Positions 15,995 to 25,326 of a stretch of 64,000 nucleotides of DNA are shown here, in pieces; within the stretch, counting starts at the first letter, position 1; each line of letters starts with the position of its first letter. A program made the position numbers and the translations under genes. The notes below the pieces were generated by a model. That model had not been told where the DNA came from and searched no databases. It was given only the letters and a program-made list of their open reading frames with translations. Origin of the DNA: Flavobacterium sp. UBA7665 (GTDB lineage Bacteria; Bacteroidota; Bacteroidia; Flavobacteriales; Flavobacteriaceae); contig DLHP01000030.1 of NCBI GenBank assembly GCA_002483285.1, forward strand, positions 280,701 to 344,700, read 5' to 3'.

Positions 15995-17347
15995 ATGAGC
16001 AGTTTCGAGCAATTCCAGCTTCCAAAATCGGTACAAAAAGCCATCGATGAACTCGGTTTCACCACACCAACTCCCATACAGGAAAAATCTTTCGCGGTGA
16101 TTATGTCGGGACGCGATATGATGGGCATCGCGCAAACCGGAACCGGGAAAACCTTCGCCTATCTGTTGCCGCTGCTTAAACTCTATAAATTTTCACCCAC
16201 ACATACGCCAAAGATTGTCATCCTTGTCCCAACTAGGGAATTGGTGGTGCAGGTGGTCGAGGAAGTAGAAAAACTCACCAAATACATGTCGATCCGAACG
16301 CTCGGGATTTATGGTGGCGTGAACATCAACACCCAGAAAACCTCGGTTTACCAAGGAATCGATGTTTTGGTAGGCACACCGGGCCGTGTGATGGACCTCG
16401 CACTCGACAATGTCTTGCGCTTTGATGAAACCTCAAAATTGGTCATCGACGAATTCGACGAGATGCTCAACCTCGGGTTCAGGGTACAACTCACGTCGAT
16501 CCTGGCGATGATGAAACCCAAACGCCAGAACATTTTGTTTTCGGCTACGATGACCGACGAAGTCGATGCGGTCCTGAATGACTTTTTCGATTACCCGGAG
16601 GAAGTAACACTGGCCGCTTCGGGAACGCCATTAGAAAACATCACGCAAATTACCTATCCCGTTCAGAATTTCAATACCAAAATCAACCTGCTCACGCATT
16701 TGCTCGAAACCGACGAAGCCATGAGCCGCGCGCTCATTTTCGTAAACAATAAAAAGATTGCCGACCTGTTGCACGAAAGCATAGACGAGCGTTTTCCTGG
16801 GCGATTTGGGGTAATCCACTCCAATAAATCGCAGAATTATCGTTTGATGACGATGGCTGAATTTCAACAAGGCCATTTGCGCGGCATCATCACCACAGAT
16901 ATCATGGCGCGTGGTTTGGATATTTCAGACATCACCCACGTCATCAATTTTGAGATGCCCGAAGAACCCGAATTGTACATGCACCGCATTGGCCGGACTG
17001 GGCGCGCCGATGCTACCGGAACCGCGATCAGTCTGTTCACCGCGCGCGAGGAAGAAATGAAACTCGCCGCCGAAGTGTTGATGGAAATGGAATTGCCCAT
17101 TACGCCGTTTCCCGAATCGGTTGCTATTTCTGACAAGCTGATTGGTCCCGAGAAAGACCGACAGCCTATTAAATTCCTGCTCAAACGACCAAAACTCGAC
17201 GGCGACGGCGCTTTTCATGAAAAGGCAAAAAAGAATAAGAAAGTAAACCTCGGCGGACCATCAAAAACCAAGAAGAAAACACACGGATCGGTCAACCGCA
17301 ATATGCTCAAGACGCGAGATAAAAAACGCAAGGACAAGAATAATTGA
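15995..17347 (+). CDS. DEAD-box RNA helicase (DEFD variant)
   Basis: 450 residues. The Q motif region is FTTPTPIQEKSF. Motif I is AQTGTGKT (about 46-53), Ia PTREL, Ib TPGR, III SAT, V ARGLDI and VI HRIGRTGRA. Motif II reads D152-E-F-D155, not DEAD. The catalytic D and E are kept, so ATPase activity is plausible. A basic Lys-rich tail (about 395-450: KAKKNKKVN, KTKKKTHGSVNR) probably binds RNA. It is a cytoplasmic RNA-remodelling ATPase, with ribosome assembly or cold response as likely roles (family knowledge). Confidence 0.95.
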   Translation: MSSFEQFQLPKSVQKAIDELGFTTPTPIQEKSFAVIMSGRDMMGIAQTGTGKTFAYLLPLLKLYKFSPTHTPKIVILVPTRELVVQVVEEVEKLTKYMSIRTLGIYGGVNINTQKTSVYQGIDVLVGTPGRVMDLALDNVLRFDETSKLVIDEFDEMLNLGFRVQLTSILAMMKPKRQNILFSATMTDEVDAVLNDFFDYPEEVTLAASGTPLENITQITYPVQNFNTKINLLTHLLETDEAMSRALIFVNNKKIADLLHESIDERFPGRFGVIHSNKSQNYRLMTMAEFQQGHLRGIITTDIMARGLDISDITHVINFEMPEEPELYMHRIGRTGRADATGTAISLFTAREEEMKLAAEVLMEMELPITPFPESVAISDKLIGPEKDRQPIKFLLKRPKLDGDGAFHEKAKKNKKVNLGGPSKTKKKTHGSVNRNMLKTRDKKRKDKNN

Positions 17348-17388
17348 CAATTGACAATTAATAATTGATAATTAATAATTCATTGGTT
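17348..17388. repeat. AATT-type simple repeat
   Basis: Tandem ATTGACAATT/ATTAATAATT units between the helicase and BatA genes. Similar AATT-rich runs lie before serA (about 8699-8730) and at about 25297-25325. Confidence 0.5.
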
Positions 17389-17428
17389 ACTTTTGGGACA
17401 CGAATCAGCGTGGTAAATAAAAATCAGA

Positions 17429-19369
17429 ATGCAGTTTAAACACCCGGAAATCCTCTACTTCCTTTTTTTACTGATAATTCCAATTCTGGTCCACCTGTTT
17501 CAATTGCGGCGTTTCAAGAAAGAACTGTTCACCAACGTCCGTTTCCTCAAGGAACTTTCAATCCAAACCAGAAAAAGCTCAAAAATCAAAAAATGGCTTT
17601 TGCTTGCCACACGACTATTGCTATTCACTTGTCTCGTGCTTGCCTTTGCCCAACCTTTTTTTGAGGCCAAAGACCATAAGAACAAGAGCAATGAGACTTT
17701 TATCGTACTCGACAACTCGTTCAGCATGCAGGCCAAGGGCAAAAAAGGGGAATTGCTCAAACGCGCTGTGGAAGATTTGCTCGAACACGTACCCGAAAAC
17801 CAACCGTTTTCATTGGTTACCAATACCGAAACCTTTTGGAACACCGACATCAAATCGATAAGGAAAGACCTCCAAAACCTGCAATACAGCGCTGCTGCGT
17901 TTGATCCCGTGAGCGCTTTGGCGAAAATCAGGTCGCGCAAAACTGTGGTGGGTAAAGATGTGATTGTGATTTCGGATGCGGTGGGTTTGCAATCCCGACA
18001 ACTCAACGGTTTCGACAAAGACCTCAACTCGTATTTCATTGTTCCCAATGCCGAACAGCAAAACAATGTATCAATCGACAGCGTCTTCATCAACCAAACA
18101 CTAGATAATTTCTATGAGATTGGCGTGAAATTGTCGGCTTATGGCAGTGATTTTGGAGCGCTCCCGATTGCCTTGTACAACCAAGGAAAACTCGCCGCCA
18201 AAACGGTAGTCAAGCCTGATACTTCCGAAAAAACGATTCGTTTCACTATTCCCAAAGAAGATTTTCACGGTTATGTAACCATCGAAGACAACAGCCTGGC
18301 TTACGACAACACCTATTATTTTAGCCTGTCCAAACCCAAAAAAACCAACGTACTCAGCATTGGCGAGGCCGCAAAAAGCCAATTCCTGTCGCGGATTTAT
18401 ACGCCAGACGAATTCGACTACAACAATTTTGCGCTCGAAAGCCTCGACTACAATCGCATTGAAAAACAGGATGCCATTGTACTCAATGAACTCGTGAAAA
18501 TCCCACAGGCGCTTCAAACCACACTCAAATCTTTCGTATCCAAAGGCGGCAATTTGATTGTGATTCCCGCAACAGACATTAACGTTGCCGACCTCAATGC
18601 CTTACTCTCGAACTTTGGAGGGATGCAATTCAAGGCAGGGCAATCGTTAGAAAAACGCATTACCAAAATCGCATTCAACAACCCGGTGTTCCAGTCTGTT
18701 TTTGAAAAACAGGTGACTAATTTCCAGTATCCGAGCGTGAAATCTTCGTTTGCAATGGCGGCTTCCACTCCTGCCATCCTTAGTTATGAAGACCAAAGCG
18801 CGTTCCTGGCATCGATGAGCAATGGGGTTTCGGGTGTTTATGTTTTTTCGGGCGCCATCAACAAGATGAATTCGAATTTCCAGAATTCGCCTTTGATTGT
18901 GCCTGTGTTTTACAATATGGCGCAGAATGCCCAAAAGACAGGGATTTCGGCACTATCAATCGGAGCCAATACGCCCGTTTTCATCGACGCCTTGCTTGCC
19001 AAAGATGAAATCCTAAATGTACGTGGCAACGCCGATGGCAGCACTGAGAAGTTTATCCCAACGCAGCAAATCCTCAACAATAAGGTAAAAATCGTGTGCA
19101 ACAATTATCCGTCATTAGCCGGGAATTACGGTATCTATAAGCAGGACGAACGGCTCAAAGACATCAGTTTCAACTACCCGCGCACCGAAAGCAATTTGCG
19201 CGCCGACCATGAAAGTGCGCTTTCGGGTCAAAAGGTGATTGAATCGATTGAAGCAGTACTCAACACCTTACAAACCGACCGTACCGACAATGAAATCTGG
19301 AAATGGTTTGTTATTTTTACACTGTTGTTTCTGGCCACCGAATTACTCATCCAAAAATTTGTCAAATGA
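17429..19369 (+). CDS. BatA-domain / von Willebrand A-like membrane protein
   Basis: 646 residues. The N-terminal double-membrane BatA domain (TIGR02226) is plain: FKHPEILYFLFLLIIPILVHLFQLRRFKKE split by a basic loop, then WLLLATRLLLFTCLVLAFAQPFF (about 1-78). A vWA-like domain follows, with MIDAS-like FIVLDNSFSM (about 90-100). The middle is a large periplasmic part, and a final membrane segment is near 625-640 (WFVIFTLLFLATELLI). It probably scaffolds an envelope complex. It overlaps the dihydroorotase homologue by ATGA and is the first gene of a three-gene operon. Confidence 0.85.
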   Translation: MQFKHPEILYFLFLLIIPILVHLFQLRRFKKELFTNVRFLKELSIQTRKSSKIKKWLLLATRLLLFTCLVLAFAQPFFEAKDHKNKSNETFIVLDNSFSMQAKGKKGELLKRAVEDLLEHVPENQPFSLVTNTETFWNTDIKSIRKDLQNLQYSAAAFDPVSALAKIRSRKTVVGKDVIVISDAVGLQSRQLNGFDKDLNSYFIVPNAEQQNNVSIDSVFINQTLDNFYEIGVKLSAYGSDFGALPIALYNQGKLAAKTVVKPDTSEKTIRFTIPKEDFHGYVTIEDNSLAYDNTYYFSLSKPKKTNVLSIGEAAKSQFLSRIYTPDEFDYNNFALESLDYNRIEKQDAIVLNELVKIPQALQTTLKSFVSKGGNLIVIPATDINVADLNALLSNFGGMQFKAGQSLEKRITKIAFNNPVFQSVFEKQVTNFQYPSVKSSFAMAASTPAILSYEDQSAFLASMSNGVSGVYVFSGAINKMNSNFQNSPLIVPVFYNMAQNAQKTGISALSIGANTPVFIDALLAKDEILNVRGNADGSTEKFIPTQQILNNKVKIVCNNYPSLAGNYGIYKQDERLKDISFNYPRTESNLRADHESALSGQKVIESIEAVLNTLQTDRTDNEIWKWFVIFTLLFLATELLIQKFVK

Positions 19370-20622
19370 ACCTGATTATCAGAGCCGCCAAAGTTATTGA
19401 TTCCGACAGTTCCTTTCACGATGCGGTTGTTGATCTACAGATTGAGAATGGCGTCTTTACCAAAATAGCCAGGAACCTGACCAACGACAGCAATCTAAGG
19501 GAAATCAAATTAGACAACCTGCACGTTTCACAAGGTTGGTTTGACAGCAGTGTTTGTTTGGGTGAACCGGGTTTTGAAGACCGTGAAACCATCTCGAACG
19601 GTCTGGACGTCGCGTCCAAAAGCGGATTTACTGCTGTTGCGATGCAGCCCTATTCGCATCCGATTATCGACAACCAATCACAGGTGGCGTTCGTACGATC
19701 TAAAGCAGCCGGTTCGGCCACCGATTTGTATCCAATTGGCGCACTCACCAAAGAAAGCCAGGGGAAAGACCTTGCCGAACTCTATGACATGAAAAACGCC
19801 GGGGCAGTTGCTTTTGGCGATTACAATAAAAATACCGACAACCCAAACCTGCTTAAAATCGCGCTACAGTATGCACAGGATTTTGACGCGCTGGTGATCG
19901 CCTTTTCGCAGGACAATGACATTAAAGGCAGCGGTGTAGCCAATGAGGGAATCGTTTCGACGCGTCTCGGGCTCAAAGGAATTCCGGCTTTGTCCGAAGA
20001 AATTGCGGTGGCCAGGAACCTCTTCCTGTTGGAATACACCGGCGGAAAACTACACCTGCCCACACTTTCAACCGAACAATCGGTAAAACTCGTCAAGGCG
20101 GCCAAAGCCAAAGGCCTACAAGTAACGTGCAGTGCGAGTGTACACCACTTAACGCTTACCGACGAAAAACTGGATGGTTTTGACTCACGTTATAAAGTAT
20201 CGCCGCCGTTGCGCAATGAAGCCGACCGTAAGGCATTGATCAGCGCGGTAAAAGACGGTACGATAGACATGGTTACGTCAGACCACAACCCGATTGATAT
20301 CGAACACAAAAAAATGGAATTCGACCTCGCCAAAAACGGGACCATCGGACTTGAAAGTGCTTTTGGCGCACTCGGAACGGTGTTGCCACTCGAGGTGATT
20401 GTACAAAAATTGACTTCGGGGAAGACAATTTTCGGGATTGAACCATCGGTGATTGCCGAGGGAAATACTGCCTGTTTTACGCTTTTCAACCCCAATCTCG
20501 AATGGGTTTTCACAAACGAGCACATCGGTTCTAAATCAAAAAATGCTGCGTTGCTGGGCATGCCCATGAAAGGCAAAGCCTACGGTATCTTCAACAATAA
20601 AAAATTAGTCTTATCATCATGA
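19366..20622 (+). CDS. Dihydroorotase homologue lacking the HxH metal ligands (probably non-catalytic)
   Basis: 418 residues from the ATG at 19366, which overlaps the BatA stop (ATGA). An earlier in-frame ATG at 19303 is unlikely. The fold is class I dihydroorotase: NLHVSQGWFDSSVCLGEPGF aligns with the family motif D-x-H-x-H-L-R-x-P-G, but the two His become Ser62 and Cys64 and the Arg becomes Gly66. The usual HAED block reads FSQDND. The last motif, TSDHNPID, is kept. Loss of HxH should abolish zinc binding at that site. PyrC' of Pseudomonas is a known example of an inactive dihydroorotase that stays as a structural partner of PyrB. Here the partners are BatA-type and membrane genes, so a non-pyrimidine role is possible. 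Confidence 0.85.
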   Translation: MNLIIRAAKVIDSDSSFHDAVVDLQIENGVFTKIARNLTNDSNLREIKLDNLHVSQGWFDSSVCLGEPGFEDRETISNGLDVASKSGFTAVAMQPYSHPIIDNQSQVAFVRSKAAGSATDLYPIGALTKESQGKDLAELYDMKNAGAVAFGDYNKNTDNPNLLKIALQYAQDFDALVIAFSQDNDIKGSGVANEGIVSTRLGLKGIPALSEEIAVARNLFLLEYTGGKLHLPTLSTEQSVKLVKAAKAKGLQVTCSASVHHLTLTDEKLDGFDSRYKVSPPLRNEADRKALISAVKDGTIDMVTSDHNPIDIEHKKMEFDLAKNGTIGLESAFGALGTVLPLEVIVQKLTSGKTIFGIEPSVIAEGNTACFTLFNPNLEWVFTNEHIGSKSKNAALLGMPMKGKAYGIFNNKKLVLSS

Positions 20623-20942
20623 ACCAGTCTGTTGAAGAAGGAAAAATGGCCGCGATTACCAGTTACATCATGATTATTGGCGTCTTCATCGCGATGTCTA
20701 TGAATTCTGAATCGCGCAATCCTTTTGCGTCGTTTCACATCCGGCAATCGCTGGGTTTGTCTCTCACTTTTGTTTCATTGGGTTTGATTGTGAGCAACTT
20801 TAACAGTCTCATGATATCATCTGCGATGTGGCTTTCTGTAAGCGTATTGTGGGCTTTTGGGATTTATTCGGCGATTGTTGGGCAGACCAAACCCGTGCCG
20901 TTATTGGGAAACCTGTTTCAAAAAGCGTTCAAATCCATCTAA
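20619..20942 (+). CDS. Small membrane protein, DUF4870/Tic20-like
   Basis: 107 residues with three hydrophobic segments (about 12-27, 47-64, 69-86). The motif PFASFHIRQSLGLSLTFVSLG is the F-H-x-R-Q pattern typical of DUF4870/Tic20-like small proteins. It overlaps the dihydroorotase homologue by ATGA, making it the third coupled gene of the BatA operon. Its stop is one base from the stop of the convergent 959-residue gene. Confidence 0.75.
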   Translation: MNQSVEEGKMAAITSYIMIIGVFIAMSMNSESRNPFASFHIRQSLGLSLTFVSLGLIVSNFNSLMISSAMWLSVSVLWAFGIYSAIVGQTKPVPLLGNLFQKAFKSI

Positions 20943-20943
20943 G

Positions 20944-23823
20944 TTACTCTTGCTTGTTGAGATAAATCCAGCCGGTTTTTGAAGCGTCGGATTCCAACCC
21001 AATTACATAATAATAGGTACCGTCTGGCAACGTTTTACCGTCATCGGCTTGACCGCGCCACTCGTCGCTGTAACCGTTTTTGTGGTACACTTTTAAACCA
21101 TATCGGTTGAAAATCGAAAGCGATTTGGCGTTGAGCAGTCGCAAATCAAAAAAATCATTTTTTGCGTCGCCATTAGGGGAAATCCCTTTCTGAATTCCAC
21201 AGTGTATGTTGTCTATTGCGATTGATTGGGTTTTCAGGCATTGGTTCGCATCGGTCAACGTCACCTCAAACGCCATGGGCAAGTCTGGTGTGGTAGCAGT
21301 TGCGTTCAGATAGGCCGTAAGGTTAAAAGGGTTATCGCTGCTCACGAACCTGCCATTTTGTTCCCACCTTGTATTCATATCCAAGCCATCGAATTCAAAT
21401 TCGACCAGGTAATTATCGCCGGAGCAATAGCTTTTATAACGGTAGTCGAAATCGTCAAAAACCGCGACGGTCATCGTAGCCGGGTTGGCACATTGGCCGT
21501 TGTGGGGCGTAAAAGTATAGGTTGTAGTGGCGGTATTGTTGATAGTAGGCGACCAGGTGCCTGTAATATTTTCTATCGACTGCGTGGGCAATACGATGGT
21601 TCCCGAACCAAAACATGCCGACGCAATTGGCGCAAATGACGGTGCTATTTTAGGATTGACCACAACGGTCATTGAAACCGATGACGCGCACAATCCGCTT
21701 TGCGGTGTAAAGGTATAAGTGGTCGTTACCATATTATTGACGGATGGCGACCACGTCCCTGCGATGCCATTGATTGAAACTGCCGGAAGTTGGGCAAATA
21801 AACTTCCCTCACAAACGGGCGTCACCTGATTGAATACGGGCAGCTGAATCGGGTTCACTATTATGGTGAGCGATACCCTGGCGGTACAAGATTCGTCTTG
21901 TGGGACGAAAGTGTAAGTGGCTGTGGCGAGGTTGTCAAAAGCCGGTGTCCAGGTCCCCACAATCCCATTCTCTGAAACCAATGGTAACGGATTGATTGGG
22001 CTGCCGGCGCAAATGGCTGCAGGTTGGGTGAACTCGGGCACGAATGGCGGCACCACAACGATAGTCAGTGTGGTTTGCTGCCAACAACCTGAACTGGTTG
22101 GCGTAAAAGTATAGGTTGTGGTTTGCTGGTTGTTGAATGCCGGCGACCAACTGCCTTCTACCCCATTATCGGATTGCGCGGGTAAAGGATTGATGGCGCT
22201 GCCCTGGCAAATGGACGGTACCGATAAAAAAATAGGTTCCAATAAGGGATTGACAGCAACAACAGAAGCCAGCGACAAATTATCAGAACAGATGCTCGCG
22301 CCGCCAAAAACATGTGTGAGTTGTAGTGTTTGGTTTTGTTGCGCGTTCGCGACGGTAATGGCAACCGAACCCGAAGCACCTATCGTGGCGGTTTGTGTGG
22401 CTACGACATTGATGTTATAGTCGACAGTATCGCCGGGTGTTCCGGTAATTGTAAATACCGCATCCGATCCCGAGCAAATCGGGCCGTTATTGGCAAGCTG
22501 TGGCTGGACGCAAGTCGTTCCGCAAACCGTAATTACCGGTGGCGTATTAAAATCAAAAGAGTATTGTGTACTTGCAATCGAAGTTCCTTCGCCCATCGAC
22601 CCAAGAATCCTATGGCCCACGTACCCGTATCGCGCACTTCCCAATTTGATGGCTGCTATAGAATGTCCGCCGGTTTCGGCAAAAGTAATCACATCCGAAC
22701 TGGTGATTCCCTGTGGGAAGTTGAGAAAATTGACGTTGAGATCAGTTCTTCCGGTCATACCATAACTGTTGCATCCACCCGAGAAAAAATGACCATTGGT
22801 TTTGATTACGGAAAACGAAGGATAGGCATTGTCATGTTCGTTTGCAGAAATCCAGGCCGCATCATCAATAATTGAATCGTCAGGATTTTTAGAATTCACC
22901 CAGACTAGTCTTGTCGTAGTCGTATTGTCGCCTAACTGGCCAGAAATGTTGCCTCCAAGCGCGTATATCTTTTTATCTGTTCCCAAAACATAGTAGGACC
23001 CACCCGTTGACTTCTGTATCATTTTAATTCCGGGTATTCCTGCGGGCTGAACCATTTGGGTCGCGTAGTATCTTGGTAACGAAGGTCCCTGTAGCCCATC
23101 GCCCAGTAAGCTTAGTCCCCAAGTCCATAAGGTACCATCCGACTTTAATGCGAAAGCAGAATAGGAGTTTCCTCTCGCAACAATAACATCTGTAAGTGGC
23201 GTATCTGCGTCTTTCAACACCTGAGACCAAGCCAGACCGTCGGTATCATTGTTCTCTCCGTGGCCGTTCACACTATTATTTTTGCAAAGTGCATAGACCG
23301 TTCCGGCGCAGGTAGTAATAATAATCGCACCGTTCGAGACAAATAGCATTTTTACGTCTTCGGGGCTTATATTTTCGGGAAGTCCGTCTGCTTTTCCGTT
23401 CACGGTGATTTTCTGGAACTCGGAACTTGTGGTCAGCGTCCAATTCAATACTTCTTCCTCATTACCTACTACGAATAAGCCCGTCGATGTGAGCACAATG
23501 AGCTGACTGTTACCCCCAAGACCCATTTTGTATATGGTTCCCGTAAGTGCCGGGTACAGTGAATTGTTGACTACTGCAGGATAAAGTATCGGCTGATTTC
23601 CATTGTTTTGCAAATTTGCGCCCCAGACCTTCCAGATGCCGTCTGGCTCTTTAATGTAGGAAGCGTGAAATGTCGAACCCATATTATCATAGGCGATTGT
23701 AGCGGCATCGTCGTTGGAGTTAATCCCGTTATTGGCAAAGCAAGACTCCGTTTGCCCACATTGCGCATGGGTTTCACCAAAGAAAAACAAGACGAACGAA
23801 AATAGTGTAAGTAATCTATTCAT
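20944..23823 (-). CDS. Large secreted protein: RCC1-like propeller, four Ig/PKD-like repeats, T9SS type B tail
   Basis: 959 residues. Signal peptide MNRLLTLFSFVLFFFGETHAQ. Residues about 30-440 have RCC1-like blades (SYSAFALKSDGTLWTWGLSLLGDG, YYVLGTDKKIYALGGNISGQLGD, FFSGGCNSYGMTGR). A linker domain (about 440-525) is followed by four tandem repeats of about 67 residues (about 523-790), each with C-x-G-S-x(n)-LP, G-T/S-W-S/T-P-x-x-N and TTTYTFTP. The end (about 880-959) is a gliding-motility/CHU_C type B sorting domain: GISPNGDAKNDFFDLR, LSIFNRYGLKVYHK, LPDGTYYYVIGL. It is surface delivered and probably adhesive. It forms a two-gene unit with the gene at 23826 (2 bases between). Confidence 0.88.
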   Translation of the reverse strand: MNRLLTLFSFVLFFFGETHAQCGQTESCFANNGINSNDDAATIAYDNMGSTFHASYIKEPDGIWKVWGANLQNNGNQPILYPAVVNNSLYPALTGTIYKMGLGGNSQLIVLTSTGLFVVGNEEEVLNWTLTTSSEFQKITVNGKADGLPENISPEDVKMLFVSNGAIIITTCAGTVYALCKNNSVNGHGENNDTDGLAWSQVLKDADTPLTDVIVARGNSYSAFALKSDGTLWTWGLSLLGDGLQGPSLPRYYATQMVQPAGIPGIKMIQKSTGGSYYVLGTDKKIYALGGNISGQLGDNTTTTRLVWVNSKNPDDSIIDDAAWISANEHDNAYPSFSVIKTNGHFFSGGCNSYGMTGRTDLNVNFLNFPQGITSSDVITFAETGGHSIAAIKLGSARYGYVGHRILGSMGEGTSIASTQYSFDFNTPPVITVCGTTCVQPQLANNGPICSGSDAVFTITGTPGDTVDYNINVVATQTATIGASGSVAITVANAQQNQTLQLTHVFGGASICSDNLSLASVVAVNPLLEPIFLSVPSICQGSAINPLPAQSDNGVEGSWSPAFNNQQTTTYTFTPTSSGCWQQTTLTIVVVPPFVPEFTQPAAICAGSPINPLPLVSENGIVGTWTPAFDNLATATYTFVPQDESCTARVSLTIIVNPIQLPVFNQVTPVCEGSLFAQLPAVSINGIAGTWSPSVNNMVTTTYTFTPQSGLCASSVSMTVVVNPKIAPSFAPIASACFGSGTIVLPTQSIENITGTWSPTINNTATTTYTFTPHNGQCANPATMTVAVFDDFDYRYKSYCSGDNYLVEFEFDGLDMNTRWEQNGRFVSSDNPFNLTAYLNATATTPDLPMAFEVTLTDANQCLKTQSIAIDNIHCGIQKGISPNGDAKNDFFDLRLLNAKSLSIFNRYGLKVYHKNGYSDEWRGQADDGKTLPDGTYYYVIGLESDASKTGWIYLNKQE
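21450..22254 (-). repeat. Four tandem ~201-bp repeats coding Ig/PKD-like domains
   Basis: Four in-frame copies of about 67 codons inside the 959-residue gene. Recurring elements are C-x-G-S, N/E-x-G-T/S-W-S/T-P, TYTFTP and (I/V)VVNP at each boundary. Copies 2 and 3 are the most alike. Confidence 0.75.
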
Positions 23824-23825
23824 GT

Positions 23826-24485
23826 TTAGTCTGTTATGGGTGAGGGTAATGCGATCGACTGGACGAGTCCGTTGGCATCGACCAAATCTAGCATCAAATA
23901 AGTATTTTGAGTCGCAATGCCTTGGAGCGTGTATCGGAGCGTGTGTTTCCCTTCGGGCAATTCGGATAAAGAAGTATCCGGTATGGCTACTATTGAACTT
24001 CCTATTCCCGCCGATTTTACCGTGGCAAGATTCAATTTTACCGCTCGATGGTCATAGCTTTCTATGCTGACGGGAATGCTTACAACAATCTTATCGGTTT
24101 CCTTATTTTTTTGAATGGGTGCTGAAAGCGACAGGTTACGGGCATCAAACCGCATCCTTACCGAATGGACTTTTACTGTCGTTTCTTGTGGCAAATGATT
24201 GCATTCTTTTGAATGGTTGTGGCTTTGGGCCACTTTAATTGTATAATTTCCAGGCTTTTGGAAAGTGTATTGGTTGATCGCCGCTCCATCCAAATGAATT
24301 TCACCCGTTGGCCCACTAATGGTAAAGCGACTGTTGAAGTCCGTAACATTGATATTGATTTTTTCGCCAAATGCGATTTCGTAACGCGCCTGCCCGAATA
24401 TCGAACTGAAGCAACAAAACAACGCAATGGCAATAATGGCCTTACTGTTTTTTTGTACGGAATTTAAAAGTAATTTTACGTCCAT
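23826..24485 (-). CDS. Exported protein of unknown function, 219 aa
   Basis: A signal-like segment sits a little inside the N-terminus (SKAIIAIALFCCFSSIFGQA, about 14-33). MDVKLLLNSVQKN therefore forms a long n-region, or the true start lies later. The mature part is beta-rich, with a jelly-roll or Ig-like look (GENINVT-type strands, INQYTFQKPGNYTIKVAQS, GKHTLRYTLQGI). A His/Cys cluster, SHNHSKECNH, is at about 88-97. No T9SS tail is present. It lies 2 bases upstream of the 959-residue gene and is surely co-transcribed. A role as a partner or subunit of that secreted protein is inference. Confidence 0.75.
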   Translation of the reverse strand: MDVKLLLNSVQKNSKAIIAIALFCCFSSIFGQARYEIAFGEKININVTDFNSRFTISGPTGEIHLDGAAINQYTFQKPGNYTIKVAQSHNHSKECNHLPQETTVKVHSVRMRFDARNLSLSAPIQKNKETDKIVVSIPVSIESYDHRAVKLNLATVKSAGIGSSIVAIPDTSLSELPEGKHTLRYTLQGIATQNTYLMLDLVDANGLVQSIALPSPITD

Positions 24486-24556
24486 CGGTTTTTATGTTTG
24501 TCAATCGATTACAAGTTAAAAAATAATTCGTGCCAATCGCCTATCACTTTAGAAAT

Positions 24557-25198
24557 ATGCAACTCCACTATCTCGTCCGCGAACCCAAAATAAAAAAAGA
24601 CAAAAACCCGTTGTTACTGCTATTGCACGGTTACGGAAGCAATGAAGAGGATCTATTTTCATTTGCAAGCGAACTTCCCGATGACTATTATGTGGTTTCG
24701 GCGCGTGCTCCGTACGATTTAGGCTACATGAGTTATGCGTGGTATGCGATTAATTTCGATGCCGACGAAAACAAATTCTCAGACATCGAACAGGCGCGGC
24801 AATCGCGTGATCTCATCGCTGGCTTTATCGATGAACTAATAGCCAAATACCCGATTGATGCTGCAAACATGACATTAATTGGTTTTAGCCAAGGATCGAT
24901 TTTAAGTTATGCGATCGCGTTGTCGTATCCCGAAAAAATCCGACGCGTTGTAGCCATGAGTGGTTACCTGAACACCGAAATGGCCAAAGGTGATTATGTA
25001 AAAAACGATTTTTCCAACCTGCGCATTTTCGCCTCACACGGCACAGTAGATCAGGTAATCCCTGTAGATTGGGCAAGAAAAACCAAACCGATTTTAGACG
25101 ATTTGGGCATCGGGAATGTGTATAAGGAATATCCGGTTGGGCATGGCGTGGCGCCGCAGAATTTCTTTGATTTCAGGGAATGGCTTAACAAATGGTGA
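24557..25198 (+). CDS. Alpha/beta-hydrolase, phospholipase/carboxylesterase family
   Basis: 213 residues from the ATG at 24557 (MQLHYLVREPK). A GTG at 24530 would add nine residues and cannot be excluded. The oxyanion region is LLLLHGYGSNEEDLFS, the nucleophile elbow GFSQGS (Ser about 112), the acid in HGTVDQVIP and the base in VGHGVAP. No signal peptide is seen, so it is cytoplasmic. It hydrolyses small acyl esters or thioesters (family knowledge). It lies downstream of the BatA operon but is separated from it by the reverse-strand 959/219-residue pair. Confidence 0.9.
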   Translation: MQLHYLVREPKIKKDKNPLLLLLHGYGSNEEDLFSFASELPDDYYVVSARAPYDLGYMSYAWYAINFDADENKFSDIEQARQSRDLIAGFIDELIAKYPIDAANMTLIGFSQGSILSYAIALSYPEKIRRVVAMSGYLNTEMAKGDYVKNDFSNLRIFASHGTVDQVIPVDWARKTKPILDDLGIGNVYKEYPVGHGVAPQNFFDFREWLNKW

Positions 25199-25266
25199 AT
25201 GGTAAATGGTGACACGAGCTTTAGCGAACTGGCGAAGCAATGGTGAATTCCTATGTCGCACAAAAT

Positions 25267-25295
25267 AAAAAGCCTGAACAAAGTTCAGGCTTTTT
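25267..25295. terminator. Bidirectional intrinsic terminator
   Basis: Perfect stem GCCTGAAC (25272-25279) / GTTCAGGC (25283-25290) with loop AAA, flanked by A5 and T5. It lies between the esterase and the convergent gene 25327-25836. Confidence 0.9.
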
Positions 25296-25326
25296 AAATT
25301 CATAATTCACCATTCATAATTCACAA

